A stretch of DNA of 64,000 bases from Streptomyces griseus (lineage in GTDB: Bacteria; Actinomycetota; Actinomycetes; Streptomycetales; Streptomycetaceae). Numbering within the stretch: the stretch's first letter is position 1; each line of letters opens with the position of its first letter. This document shows, piece after piece, positions 32,679-41,200 of this stretch. The stretch is taken from the NCBI RefSeq assembly GCF_900460065.1, contig NZ_UAVD01000028.1, positions 62,001 to 126,000 of the forward strand. Reading direction: 5' to 3'. Under the pieces are notes generated by a model that ran no database searches, had not been told where the DNA came from, and worked only from the letters and a program-made list of their open reading frames with translations. The translations under genes and the position numbers were made by a program.

Positions 32679-35282
32679 TCACGCCTCCCGGGCCAGCGCA
32701 TCGGACAGCGCCCCCAGCGTCGGCGTCAGATACAGCTGCCGCAGCGGTATGCCGGGCAGCCCGCGCTCCCGGGCGAGCGTGCCGATCCGGATCGCGTACA
32801 GCGAATTGCCGCCCAGGTCCCAGAAGTCGTCGTCCGGGCCGATCTCCGCGACGCCGAGGACGTCCCGCCAGATGGCGGCGAGGACCCCGTCGGGCGCGGC
32901 CTCCCGGGGAGCGGCGGCCGGTTCCGGCGTCCGGCGCGTGCCGGGCGCGGGCAGCCGGGCCGCATCCAGCTTGCCGTTCGCGGTGAGGGGCAGGACCGGC
33001 AGCACGGTCACCGTCGCGGGCACCATGTGCGCCGGGAGCAGCCGCGCCGCCCGCTCCCGGACGGGCCCGGGGTCCTCGCCCGCTCCCGGGGCCGGGACCA
33101 CGTACGCGTCGATCCGCACGGCCGCCGCGTCGCCGTCCCGGCCGCCGGTCACGGTGACCGCCGCCGCCGACACCGCCGGGTCCTCCAGCAGGACGTGCCG
33201 GATCTCGCCCGGCTCGATCCGGAAGCCCCGCACCTTCACCTGGTCGTCGATCCGGCCCAGGTGCTCCAACGCCCCGTCGGGGCCGAGCCGTCCCAGGTCG
33301 CCGCTGCGGTAGAGCCGTCCGGCCGGGTCCAGGGGGTCCGGGACGAAGCGTTCGGCGGTCAGCGCGGGCCGGTTCAGATAGCCCAGCGCCACGCCCGCCC
33401 CGCCCACGTGGATCTCCCCGGGCGCACCCGGCGGCACCGGCCGCCCGTGCGCGTCCAGGACCCGGACCGACCAGCCCGGCAGGGGCCGTCCCACCGACCG
33501 TGACCCGGCGAGCGCCTCGCGGCGGGTCACCGTGGCCGCCGTGACATGGACCGTCGTCTCGGTGATCCCGTACATGTTGACCAGCCGGCAGCGGTCCTCC
33601 GGGTGCCGGTCGAACCAGCCCAGCAGCGGGCGGGTGTCGAGCGGCTCGCCGCCCAGCACCACCAGCCGCAGGGCGGACAGGTCACCGCCGGTCCGGTCGG
33701 CCGCCGCGAGCTGGGTGAACGCGGAGGGGGTCTGGCTCAGCACGCTCACCCGCTCCCGGACCAGCAGCGCGTGGAAGTCCTCCGGCGAGCGCGAGGTCCA
33801 GTGGTCCACGAGGACCAGCCGGCCGCCCGTCAGCAGCGCCCCCCAGATCTCCCACACCGAGAAGTCGAACGCCGCCGAGTGGAAGCACGTCCAGGTGTCG
33901 TCGGGGCAGAGGCCGAAGTCGTCGCGGACGGCGTCGACCAGGGCCGTGACGTTGGCGTGCGGGACGAGGACCCCCTTGGGGCGGCCGGTCGAGCCCGAGG
34001 TGTGGATGACGTACGCGGGGGCGCCGGCCACCCGCCGTTCCCCGGCGGGGCGGGGCGGGTGGCCGGTGAGGGCGGCCGGGTCCCCGACGGTGAGCCGGAC
34101 GCCCGCGTCCCGGGCGGTGCGCTCCCGCCGGTCCGCCGGATGCTCCGGATCCAGCGGTACGTGGACGGCGTCCGCCTTCAGGACGGCGAGCATCGCCACC
34201 ACCAGGTCGGCCGAGCGGGGCAGGCAGAGTCCGACGAGGTCGCCCGGGCGGACGCCGTGGGCGTACAGACCGTCGGCGAACTCCTCAGCCCGGTCGTTCA
34301 GTTCGGCGTACGAGAGGGTGACGGCACCGGCGGTGAGCGCGGCGGCGTCCGGCCGGGCGGCGACCTGGGCGGCGAGGGCCTCGTCGATACGGAGCGGGGC
34401 CGGGGCCTTCGGCGTCGTGCCCAGGGCCCGTTGTTCCGCCGACTCGGACGCGGTGAGGGGATCCAGGCGGTGGAGCGGTGTGCCGGGCGGGCCGTCGAGC
34501 AACTGCCGCCGTACGTGCTCCACCTGGTGCGCCGGTACGGGGAGAGCGTCCGGGGCGGTCGGCAGGGTGGCGGGACCGGCCCCGGTGCCCGCCGCCAGCT
34601 CCAGAGCGGGTGGCTCCGCGCCCTCGGCCGGTGCGAGGAGCGGACCCGGGGCCCCGGCCGGGGCGACCGGCTCGGTGGCCAGCAGCTCCGCGACCGTACG
34701 GCCGGGTGACAGGTCCGCCGTGAGGACCGCGTATCCGTCGAGCGCTCCCAGCGCGTACGGCGGCCGGTCCAGGGCCGGTACGGGGACGGCGACGCGCACC
34801 GCGGGCTCGCCCGTGTACCGGCCGACGGTGACCGCGAGCGCCGCGGCGAGCCGCCGGGTCTCCTCGTCCAGGCGCAGGTCCGGGGCGAGCGGCCCGTCCA
34901 ACGGCGTCACCGCGTCCGCCGCGAGCTCGCCCCGCAGCACCCGGGCGACCAGCCGCAGCGAGCGGGCGTCCAGCGCGGACCCGTCGGCGGTCAGGACGAG
35001 GTCACCGTCCGTGGCGGCGGCCCCTGCCCGGAGCCCGTCCGCGTACCGCAGCAGCACCGCGCGCAGCCGGTGGCCGGGCGCGACCGGGCGGCGGGCCTCG
35101 GCCGCGCGCCGCCGGGCGGCCGTGTCGGACCCGGCCGGCGCGGGCACGGTCTCCGACCACAGCCGGGGGTGGCGGCCCCCCGGCCACCACAGCTCCGCCG
35201 CCGCCGCGAGGGCGGTGGCGAGCGCGGTGTCGGTGACGGTCGGCGGCAGGCTCACCGTCAGGGTGTGATGGGCAGGCGGCAC
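32679..35282 (-). CDS. NRPS protein: degenerate C domain - adenylation (Thr-like code) - PCP
   Basis: 867 residues, last gene of the operon. Residues 1-290 resemble a shortened condensation-type fold but no HHxxxDG is present (the nearest is LTADGSALDARSL), so this part is probably inactive or structural. The adenylation domain (about 300-770) has HTSGSTGRPKG, FDFSVWEIW and a terminal NGKLD. Reading the specificity pocket by alignment to GrsA gives D473 F474 W477 S516 V542 G544 M570 V578 H579 plus the Lys: DFWSVGMVHK, very close to the threonine code. The PCP serine is S827 in DLGGNSL. It is the only adenylation domain in the cluster, and no thioesterase domain follows. The GTG start has GAGGAG upstream. 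Confidence 0.9.
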   Translation of the reverse strand: MPPAHHTLTVSLPPTVTDTALATALAAAAELWWPGGRHPRLWSETVPAPAGSDTAARRRAAEARRPVAPGHRLRAVLLRYADGLRAGAAATDGDLVLTADGSALDARSLRLVARVLRGELAADAVTPLDGPLAPDLRLDEETRRLAAALAVTVGRYTGEPAVRVAVPVPALDRPPYALGALDGYAVLTADLSPGRTVAELLATEPVAPAGAPGPLLAPAEGAEPPALELAAGTGAGPATLPTAPDALPVPAHQVEHVRRQLLDGPPGTPLHRLDPLTASESAEQRALGTTPKAPAPLRIDEALAAQVAARPDAAALTAGAVTLSYAELNDRAEEFADGLYAHGVRPGDLVGLCLPRSADLVVAMLAVLKADAVHVPLDPEHPADRRERTARDAGVRLTVGDPAALTGHPPRPAGERRVAGAPAYVIHTSGSTGRPKGVLVPHANVTALVDAVRDDFGLCPDDTWTCFHSAAFDFSVWEIWGALLTGGRLVLVDHWTSRSPEDFHALLVRERVSVLSQTPSAFTQLAAADRTGGDLSALRLVVLGGEPLDTRPLLGWFDRHPEDRCRLVNMYGITETTVHVTAATVTRREALAGSRSVGRPLPGWSVRVLDAHGRPVPPGAPGEIHVGGAGVALGYLNRPALTAERFVPDPLDPAGRLYRSGDLGRLGPDGALEHLGRIDDQVKVRGFRIEPGEIRHVLLEDPAVSAAAVTVTGGRDGDAAAVRIDAYVVPAPGAGEDPGPVRERAARLLPAHMVPATVTVLPVLPLTANGKLDAARLPAPGTRRTPEPAAAPREAAPDGVLAAIWRDVLGVAEIGPDDDFWDLGGNSLYAIRIGTLARERGLPGIPLRQLYLTPTLGALSDALAREA

Positions 35283-35319
35283 GGGCGCGACTCCTCGCAG
35301 GGGAAGGGGAAAACGACGG

Positions 35320-36207
35320 TCAGCGGGCGGTGAACCCGCCGTCCACGGTGACCACGCTGCCGGTCACCCGCCGGGACTCGTCCGACGCCAGCCAGAGCAC
35401 CGCGTCCGCCACATCGCCCGGCTCCACCAGCGCGTTCATCGGCTGGTCCCGGACGAACGCCGCCTCGTGCTCCGCGACCGGCACCTCCAGCGAGCGGGCG
35501 ATCTCCGCCAGCATCCGGCCCTCCATCGCCGCGTCGTCCCGCACCGAGCCCGGACACACCGCGTTGACCCGGACCTTCCGGGGCGCGTAGTCCAGGGCCA
35601 CCGCCTTCGTCAGGCCGACCAGCCCGTGCTTGGCCGCGACGTACCCCGCGAAGTGCCGGTAGCCCACCAGGCCCGCCGTCGAGGCGATGTTGACGATCGA
35701 GCCGGACCCCTGGGCGGCCATCCGGCCGCCGACCGCGCGGATCGCCCGCCACGCACCGCCCAGATCCACATCGATCATCAGCTGCCACTCCGCCTCGGTG
35801 ATCTCGTGCGCCGGACGGCCCGAAGGGGCGGCGATGCCGGCGTTGTTGACCAGTACGTCGATCCGCCCGAACCGCTCCTCGGCCGCATCGGCCGCCGCCT
35901 CCAGCGCCGCCAGGTCCCGGACGTCGGCCTGCCGGGTCAGCACGGCGGCCCCCGCCTCACGGCAGAGGGCCGCGGTGTGCGCGAGCTGCGAGGCCGATCC
36001 GAGCGGATACGGCACCCCGGGCAGCTCGCCCGCCACGTCCAGCAGCACCAGGTCCGCACCCTCGCGGGCGAGGGCCAGCGCACAGGCCCGGCCGAGGCCG
36101 CGCGCCGCCCCCGTGACCAGCGCCGTCCGCCCGGCGAGCCGGGCGCCGCCACCGGCCGGGGGCCCCGTACCGCCGTCGGCCGCCGGCCCCCGGTCGCCGC
36201 CCGTCAC
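35320..36207 (-). CDS. SDR oxidoreductase, resembling the mycofactocin-coupled subfamily
   Basis: 295 residues from a GTG at 36207 that overlaps the thioesterase stop as GTGA. Rossmann motif TGAARGLG, NNAG, catalytic Ser in IVNIASTAG and the Tyr-x-x-x-Lys pair in YVAAKHGL are intact; the end VTGSVVTVDGGF is typical. The stretch GVPYPLGSASQLAHTAALC after the first strand resembles an insertion seen in SDRs thought to use a non-exchangeable NAD linked to mycofactocin. Its place in the operon suggests reduction or oxidation of a biosynthetic intermediate, for example a keto or hydroxyl group on the acyl unit. The cofactor idea is tentative. Confidence 0.85.
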   Translation of the reverse strand: MTGGDRGPAADGGTGPPAGGGARLAGRTALVTGAARGLGRACALALAREGADLVLLDVAGELPGVPYPLGSASQLAHTAALCREAGAAVLTRQADVRDLAALEAAADAAEERFGRIDVLVNNAGIAAPSGRPAHEITEAEWQLMIDVDLGGAWRAIRAVGGRMAAQGSGSIVNIASTAGLVGYRHFAGYVAAKHGLVGLTKAVALDYAPRKVRVNAVCPGSVRDDAAMEGRMLAEIARSLEVPVAEHEAAFVRDQPMNALVEPGDVADAVLWLASDESRRVTGSVVTVDGGFTAR

Positions 36208-36941
36208 CGGCCCCTCGCCGCACGCACCCCGGAGGCCACCAGCTCCAGCAGCTCGCCCGGCCGCTCGGTGAGGTACATGTGCCCGCCGGCCGGCTCGGCC
36301 ACCGTCAGCTTCCCCGTCGTCGCCCGGCCCCACTCGGCCGCCTCCGCCGCCCCGACCAGGGTGTCCTCCCGCCCCCGGACGGAGATCACCGGAACACCCA
36401 ACGGCCGATCCGTGGACGGCGCGTACGTCTCGTGGAGCCGGACGTCCGCCCGCAGCGTCGGCAGCAGCAGCTCCCGCATCTCCGGGTCGGCCAGCGCCGG
36501 GTGGTCGTACCCGGCGAACGCCCGGACCCGGGTGGCGAACTCCTCGTCCGGCAGTCCGTGCGCCCGGTCCGTGCGCGGCGTCCACGGACCGGGCGCACCG
36601 CTGACCACGAGCGCCGCCAGGCGGACCGGCCCGCCCGACCGCTCGATCCGGTGGGCCAGTTCGTACGCGAGGACCGCGCCCATGCTGTGCCCGAACAGCA
36701 CGACCGGGCCGCCGCCGCTCCCGTCCCCTCCTCCCAGGGCCGCCACCACCTGCGCGTACGCGTCGTCGACGGCCGGGGCCGCCGAGGTGTGAGCGGGCTC
36801 CGGGAACCGCTTCTCACGGCCGGGCAGCGACACCGGGAGGATCCGCAGACCCTCCGGGGCCAGCTTCTGCCAGGGCGTGAAGAAGGAGGGACCCGCCCCG
36901 GCGAAGGGCAGGCAGATGAGGACGGTCTCTTCGTCGGCCAC
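36204..36941 (-). CDS. Type II thioesterase of the biosynthetic cluster
   Basis: 245-residue alpha/beta hydrolase of the external (type II) thioesterase group. Seen: LICLPFAGAGPSFFTPWQ at the start, nucleophile VVLFGHSMGAVLAYELAHR, and the catalytic His in AGGHMYLTERPGEL. Such enzymes remove stalled acyl or aminoacyl groups from carrier domains. Because no NRPS or PKS protein here ends in its own thioesterase, it may also release the product. The GTG start at 36941 lies 55 bases after the aminopeptidase stop and its end overlaps the SDR start, so it is firmly inside the operon. Confidence 0.92.
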   Translation of the reverse strand: MADEETVLICLPFAGAGPSFFTPWQKLAPEGLRILPVSLPGREKRFPEPAHTSAAPAVDDAYAQVVAALGGGDGSGGGPVVLFGHSMGAVLAYELAHRIERSGGPVRLAALVVSGAPGPWTPRTDRAHGLPDEEFATRVRAFAGYDHPALADPEMRELLLPTLRADVRLHETYAPSTDRPLGVPVISVRGREDTLVGAAEAAEWGRATTGKLTVAEPAGGHMYLTERPGELLELVASGVRAARGR

Positions 36942-36996
36942 GGTCGTTCCTGTTCTCTTTCTCTGCTACCGGAGTTCGGGGCTACCCGGAGTTCGG

Positions 36997-38298
36997 TCAG
37001 TCCCCGACCATGATCGTGGTGAGGATCGCGGCGAGGTGGCCCGGGTCGCGCACCCCGCACAGCTCGCGCGCCGAGTGCATCGACAGGCCGGGCACCCCGA
37101 CGTCCACCGTGGTGACGCCGAGCCGGGCCGCCGTGAGCGGGCCGATCGACGTGCCGCAGGGCATCGCGTTGTTGGAGACGAACGGCTGCCAGGGGGCCCC
37201 GGCCCGCTCGGCCGCCGCGGTGAACACCGCGATGCCGGTGGAGTCGGTGGCGTAGCGCTGGTTGACGTTCACCTTGAGGGTCGGGCCGCCGTTGGGGAGC
37301 GGACGGTGGTCGGGGTCGTGCCGCTCCGCGTAGTTGGGGTGCACCGCGTGCGCCATGTCGGCGGAGACGCAGAACGCGCCCGCCAGCGCCCGCGACCAGT
37401 CCTCGTCGCTGCCGCCGCGCGCCGCGACGGACCGGGACAGGATCCGCTCCAGCAGCGGGCTCTGCGCACCCGTCTCGGAGCCGCTGCCGACCTCCTCGTG
37501 GTCGAACGCGGCCAGCACCGGGACGAAGGAGGGCTGGGCGGCCCCCGTCGCCGCGTCCACCAGGGCGGTCACCCCGGCGTGCACCGAGACCTGGTTGTCC
37601 AGCCGGGACGCCACCACGAACTCCTGGTCCGCGCCCAGGTATCCGGGCGGCTGGACGTCGTGCAGCATCAGGTCCCAGCCCAGCACGTCCGCCGGGTCCT
37701 CCCCGGCCGCCGACGCGACCCGGCCGAGCAGCTCGCCCTCCCGCGGCTCGCCCAGCGCCCAGATCGGCGCGATGTGCCGCTGCCGGTCCAGGGCCACGCC
37801 CTCGTTCACCGTACGGTCCAGGTGGATGGCCAACTGGGGTACCCGCAGAAGGGGTTCGTCGATCTGTACGAGCCGGCTGCGCGGTGCGCCGTCGGGACCG
37901 CGCAGGGCGAGCCGGCCGGAGATGCCCAGGTCCCGGTCGAGCCAGGTGTTCAGCGGGACCCCGCCGTAGATCTCCACCCCGATCTGCCGCCACCCCGAAG
38001 TCCCGGTGTCCGGAGCCGGTTTGATCCGCAGGTTCGGGGAGTCGGTGTGGGTGCCGACGATCCGGAACGGGGTGTGGGCGGGCGCGCCCTCGGGCACGTA
38101 CCAGGCGATCAGCGCACCGGCGCGGCTGACGAAGCAGCCGCCCGTCGCCCCCGTCCAGTCGTCCGTGCCGCGCAGTTCGCGGAATCCGGCCTTCTCCAGG
38201 CGCTGGGCGGCACTGGCCACCACGTGGTACGGGGAGGGACTGGCGGCGATGAAGGAGAGCAGGTCGTCGGTGTGGCTGCGGTGGGGGGCCGGAGTCAT
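36997..38298 (-). CDS. M18-family metallo-aminopeptidase encoded inside the NRPS/PKS operon
   Basis: 433 residues, full length for M18. All binuclear-zinc and catalytic residues expected of the family are visible: His84 and Asp86 in VGTHTDSPNLRIKP, the bridging Asp in ASRLDNQVSVHAG, the Glu pair in FDHEEVGSGSETG, the Asp in SADMAHAVHPNY and the His in GLSMHSARELCG. It removes N-terminal residues from peptides in the cytoplasm. The ATG at 38298 overlaps the stop of the 1960-residue NRPS as ATGA, so it is translationally coupled to the assembly line. It has no signal peptide, which argues against the periplasmic pro-drug peptidase role seen in some NRPS systems. A resistance or processing role is inferred. 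Confidence 0.92.
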   Translation of the reverse strand: MTPAPHRSHTDDLLSFIAASPSPYHVVASAAQRLEKAGFRELRGTDDWTGATGGCFVSRAGALIAWYVPEGAPAHTPFRIVGTHTDSPNLRIKPAPDTGTSGWRQIGVEIYGGVPLNTWLDRDLGISGRLALRGPDGAPRSRLVQIDEPLLRVPQLAIHLDRTVNEGVALDRQRHIAPIWALGEPREGELLGRVASAAGEDPADVLGWDLMLHDVQPPGYLGADQEFVVASRLDNQVSVHAGVTALVDAATGAAQPSFVPVLAAFDHEEVGSGSETGAQSPLLERILSRSVAARGGSDEDWSRALAGAFCVSADMAHAVHPNYAERHDPDHRPLPNGGPTLKVNVNQRYATDSTGIAVFTAAAERAGAPWQPFVSNNAMPCGTSIGPLTAARLGVTTVDVGVPGLSMHSARELCGVRDPGHLAAILTTIMVGD

Positions 38299-41200
38299 AC
38301 GGCGTCCGCCTTTCCGGTGTTCGGCAGTGACTGGGAGGGTGACGGTCCGCCGGGCTGGTCGGGCCCGGCGCTGGCGTTCCCGGCGGAGCCCCCGGAGCCG
38401 AGGCCCGGGAGCCCCCGCGAGGGGCGCTCCCCGAGGAGTTCCCGCACCGGCCGGTCGGGCCGGGCGCAGAACTCCGCGAGCACGTCGGTGTACGACGCGA
38501 GGAGGTCGTGGGCGGTCGTGTGGTCCCACAGGTCGGTGGAGAATTCCAGGAACGTTCGATAACCCTTCGCGGCGTCCCGGCGCGGCGCAAGTCCGAAGCA
38601 CAGCTCGCTGCGGGAAAGCGGCGGTGCCAGATCGGCCACCTCGACCCGGAGCCCGGGGATCTCGATGTCCGTGTCGACGGAGTTCTGGAACGCCAGGATG
38701 TGCGGGACCCGGTCCGGGACGCTGACAGCGCCCGCGTCCCGCATCGCCCGCATGATGCGCGCGGTGGGCAGCACATGGGCCATGGCACCGAGCGCGCCCT
38801 CGCCCGTTCGGACCGCGAGCTCCGCGCAGGTCTCGTCGAGATTGGCTGAATCCAGTCGTACGCGGACCATCACGGCGGTGGACGTCATCGCCACGAGCGA
38901 CTCCGAGGCGGTGCCCTCGCGATGGGCGTACGGCACGCTCAGCAGGGTGTCCTCCTCTCCCGAGAGCCGGGTCAGGAACACCCCCAGAGCCGCGGCCGCG
39001 ACCGCGAACGAGGTGGTGCGCCGGTCGGCCGCGAGCCTCTCCACGGCCGCCCGCACCTCACCGGAGGCGACCCCGCGCACGGTGTCCCCGTGCCCGCTCA
39101 GCTTCTGCGGGCGCGGCCGGTCCGTCGGTACGGGGACGGCGGACGGCACCCCGTCGAGATAGCGGGCGCAGAACGCGGCCCGCTCCGCCTCGGCCCGGGG
39201 GTCGTGGTGCGCGCGCTGCCACCGGGCGTAGCCGGGCGCCTGCATCGCCGGTTCGGGCAGGCCGTGCGGGACGCCCGCGGCGGCAGCCGTGTACAGCGCG
39301 GCGATCTCCGCGAGCACCACGGACAGCGACCAGCCGTCGGCGCAGATGTGGTGCAGGACGAACATCAGCTCCCAGCGGTCCTCCTCGACCCGCAGCAGCC
39401 GGGTCCGGGGCAGCAGGGGCCGCCCCAGGTCGAAGGGGGCCGCCGCGTCCGCCCGGCACAGGGCGTCCGCCCGGGGCCGCCGCTCCCCGGCGGGCAGCCC
39501 GGTCAGGTCCTCCACCGGCAGCGCCACCGGCTCCGCCGCCAGGATCTCCTGCCACCACGGCCCGTCCGGCGCCCCCTCCTGTGTGAACCTGGTCCGCAGC
39601 CCGTCGTGCCGGGCGACCAGCTCGGACACGGCGGAGCGCAGGGCCGCCGGGTCCAGCGCCCCGGTGAACGTGATCCGCGTCGGCACGTTCCACACGGCGG
39701 GGTCGGGCACGACGTGGTGCCCGGCGATCATCCGGTCCTGCTGGTCGCTGACGGGGGCGCGGTCGACGACGGCCGCGATGCCCGCCCCGGGCCGGTCGGT
39801 GTCCGGCAGGCTCTCCTCCGGCAGGCTCTGCTCCGGGCGGTCCGTGTCCTCCGTGTCCTCCAGGTCCTCCTCCGGCAGGCCCCGCCCCGGCGGGTCCGTC
39901 TCCGCCCCGCCCGCCCCCTCGTGGTCCGTCTCGGCCCCGCCGGCCAACTGCCGGGTCATGGCCCGCAGGGTGGCGTCCGCGAAGAAGTCCGCCAGCGGGT
40001 AGTCGACGCCGAGCGTGTCCCGGACCCGGTTCACCAGGCGGATCGCGGCGATCGAGTTGCCGCCCAGGTCGAAGAAGTTGCCCTCGGCGGGGAAGCCGCG
40101 CAGGCCGAGGACGGACTCCCAGACCTCGCGCAGGAGCGCGGCGGTGTCGGAGGCCGTGCGCGCGCCCGGCTCCGCCGCGGCGGTCGCGCCGGTTCCCCCC
40201 GCCCCCGCCGCGCCCTCCGCCACCGCGTCCGGCATCGCGTCCAACCGCTGCTCCAGCTCGGCGAGGTACCCCTCCGCCGTCGCCGCGTCGAACAGGTCCG
40301 CGTCGTAGCGCAGCCGCAGCCGCAGCCCCCCGTCCCGCATATGGGTGGCCATCAGCGCCAGCTCCAGCGGCGCCGACTCCGTCCCGGCCGCCACGGCCTC
40401 GGCGCGCAGGCCGGGCAGGTCGATTCCGGCCAGCGCCGCCCGGTCGAGGTCGACCGAAACGGTCACCAGCGGGCGCGGGCTGCCCGGGTCCGGATGGACG
40501 GCCGCCAGCAGCGCGTCCAGGTCCACCCCGCTGTGCTCGTCCGCCGCGAACAGCACCCGCCCGGTGGCCCGTACGGCCTCCGGCGACGAGGTCGCGTCGG
40601 TGGCGGACAGCGGCAGCGGCAGCAGCGCCACATGGAACCCGACCGTGTCCGCCGTCGCGGCCGGCCGCCGCCCGAACGTCGTGCCCAGCAGGAAGGCGTC
40701 CTGCCCCGACCGCTTCCGCAGCACCAGCTGCCAGGCCGTGCACAGGGTAGCGAACAGGGTCACACCCTGCCGCCCGCTCCACTCCCGCAGCCGGTCGGCC
40801 CGCCCGCGGCCGACGGTCCGGGCCACCGCCCCGCCGCGCCCCGCCACCCGGCGACCGCGCGGCCGGTCCGTGGGCAGGACCAGCACCGGCGGCCGGTCGC
40901 CCAGCGACGCGCGCCACCAGGCCAGGTCCGCCGCGTCGGCCGGGGGCTCGGGGGCGCCGACGGTCGTCCCGGCGGGACGGTCGAAGACCGGCGTCCGCCC
41001 GGCACGGGCCGCCGTGTACAGCTCCTGGAGGTCCCCGGCGACCAGCGCGGCCGAGTGCGCGTCCGTGATGATGTGGTGCGTACCGAGGACGAGGACGTGG
41101 TCCTCCCCGGCCAGCCGCAGCAGCCGGGGCGTGAACAGCGGGCCCCGGGCCAGGTCGTAGGCCCGGCCGCTCTCCTCGGCGAGGAGCGCCCCGATCGCCC

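Noticed and set aside
36997..38298. Periplasmic pro-drug activating peptidase as in colibactin- or xenocoumacin-type systems
   Set aside because: Those are membrane-anchored serine peptidases; this is a soluble zinc aminopeptidase without a signal peptide, and no N-terminal pro-motif loading module is seen.
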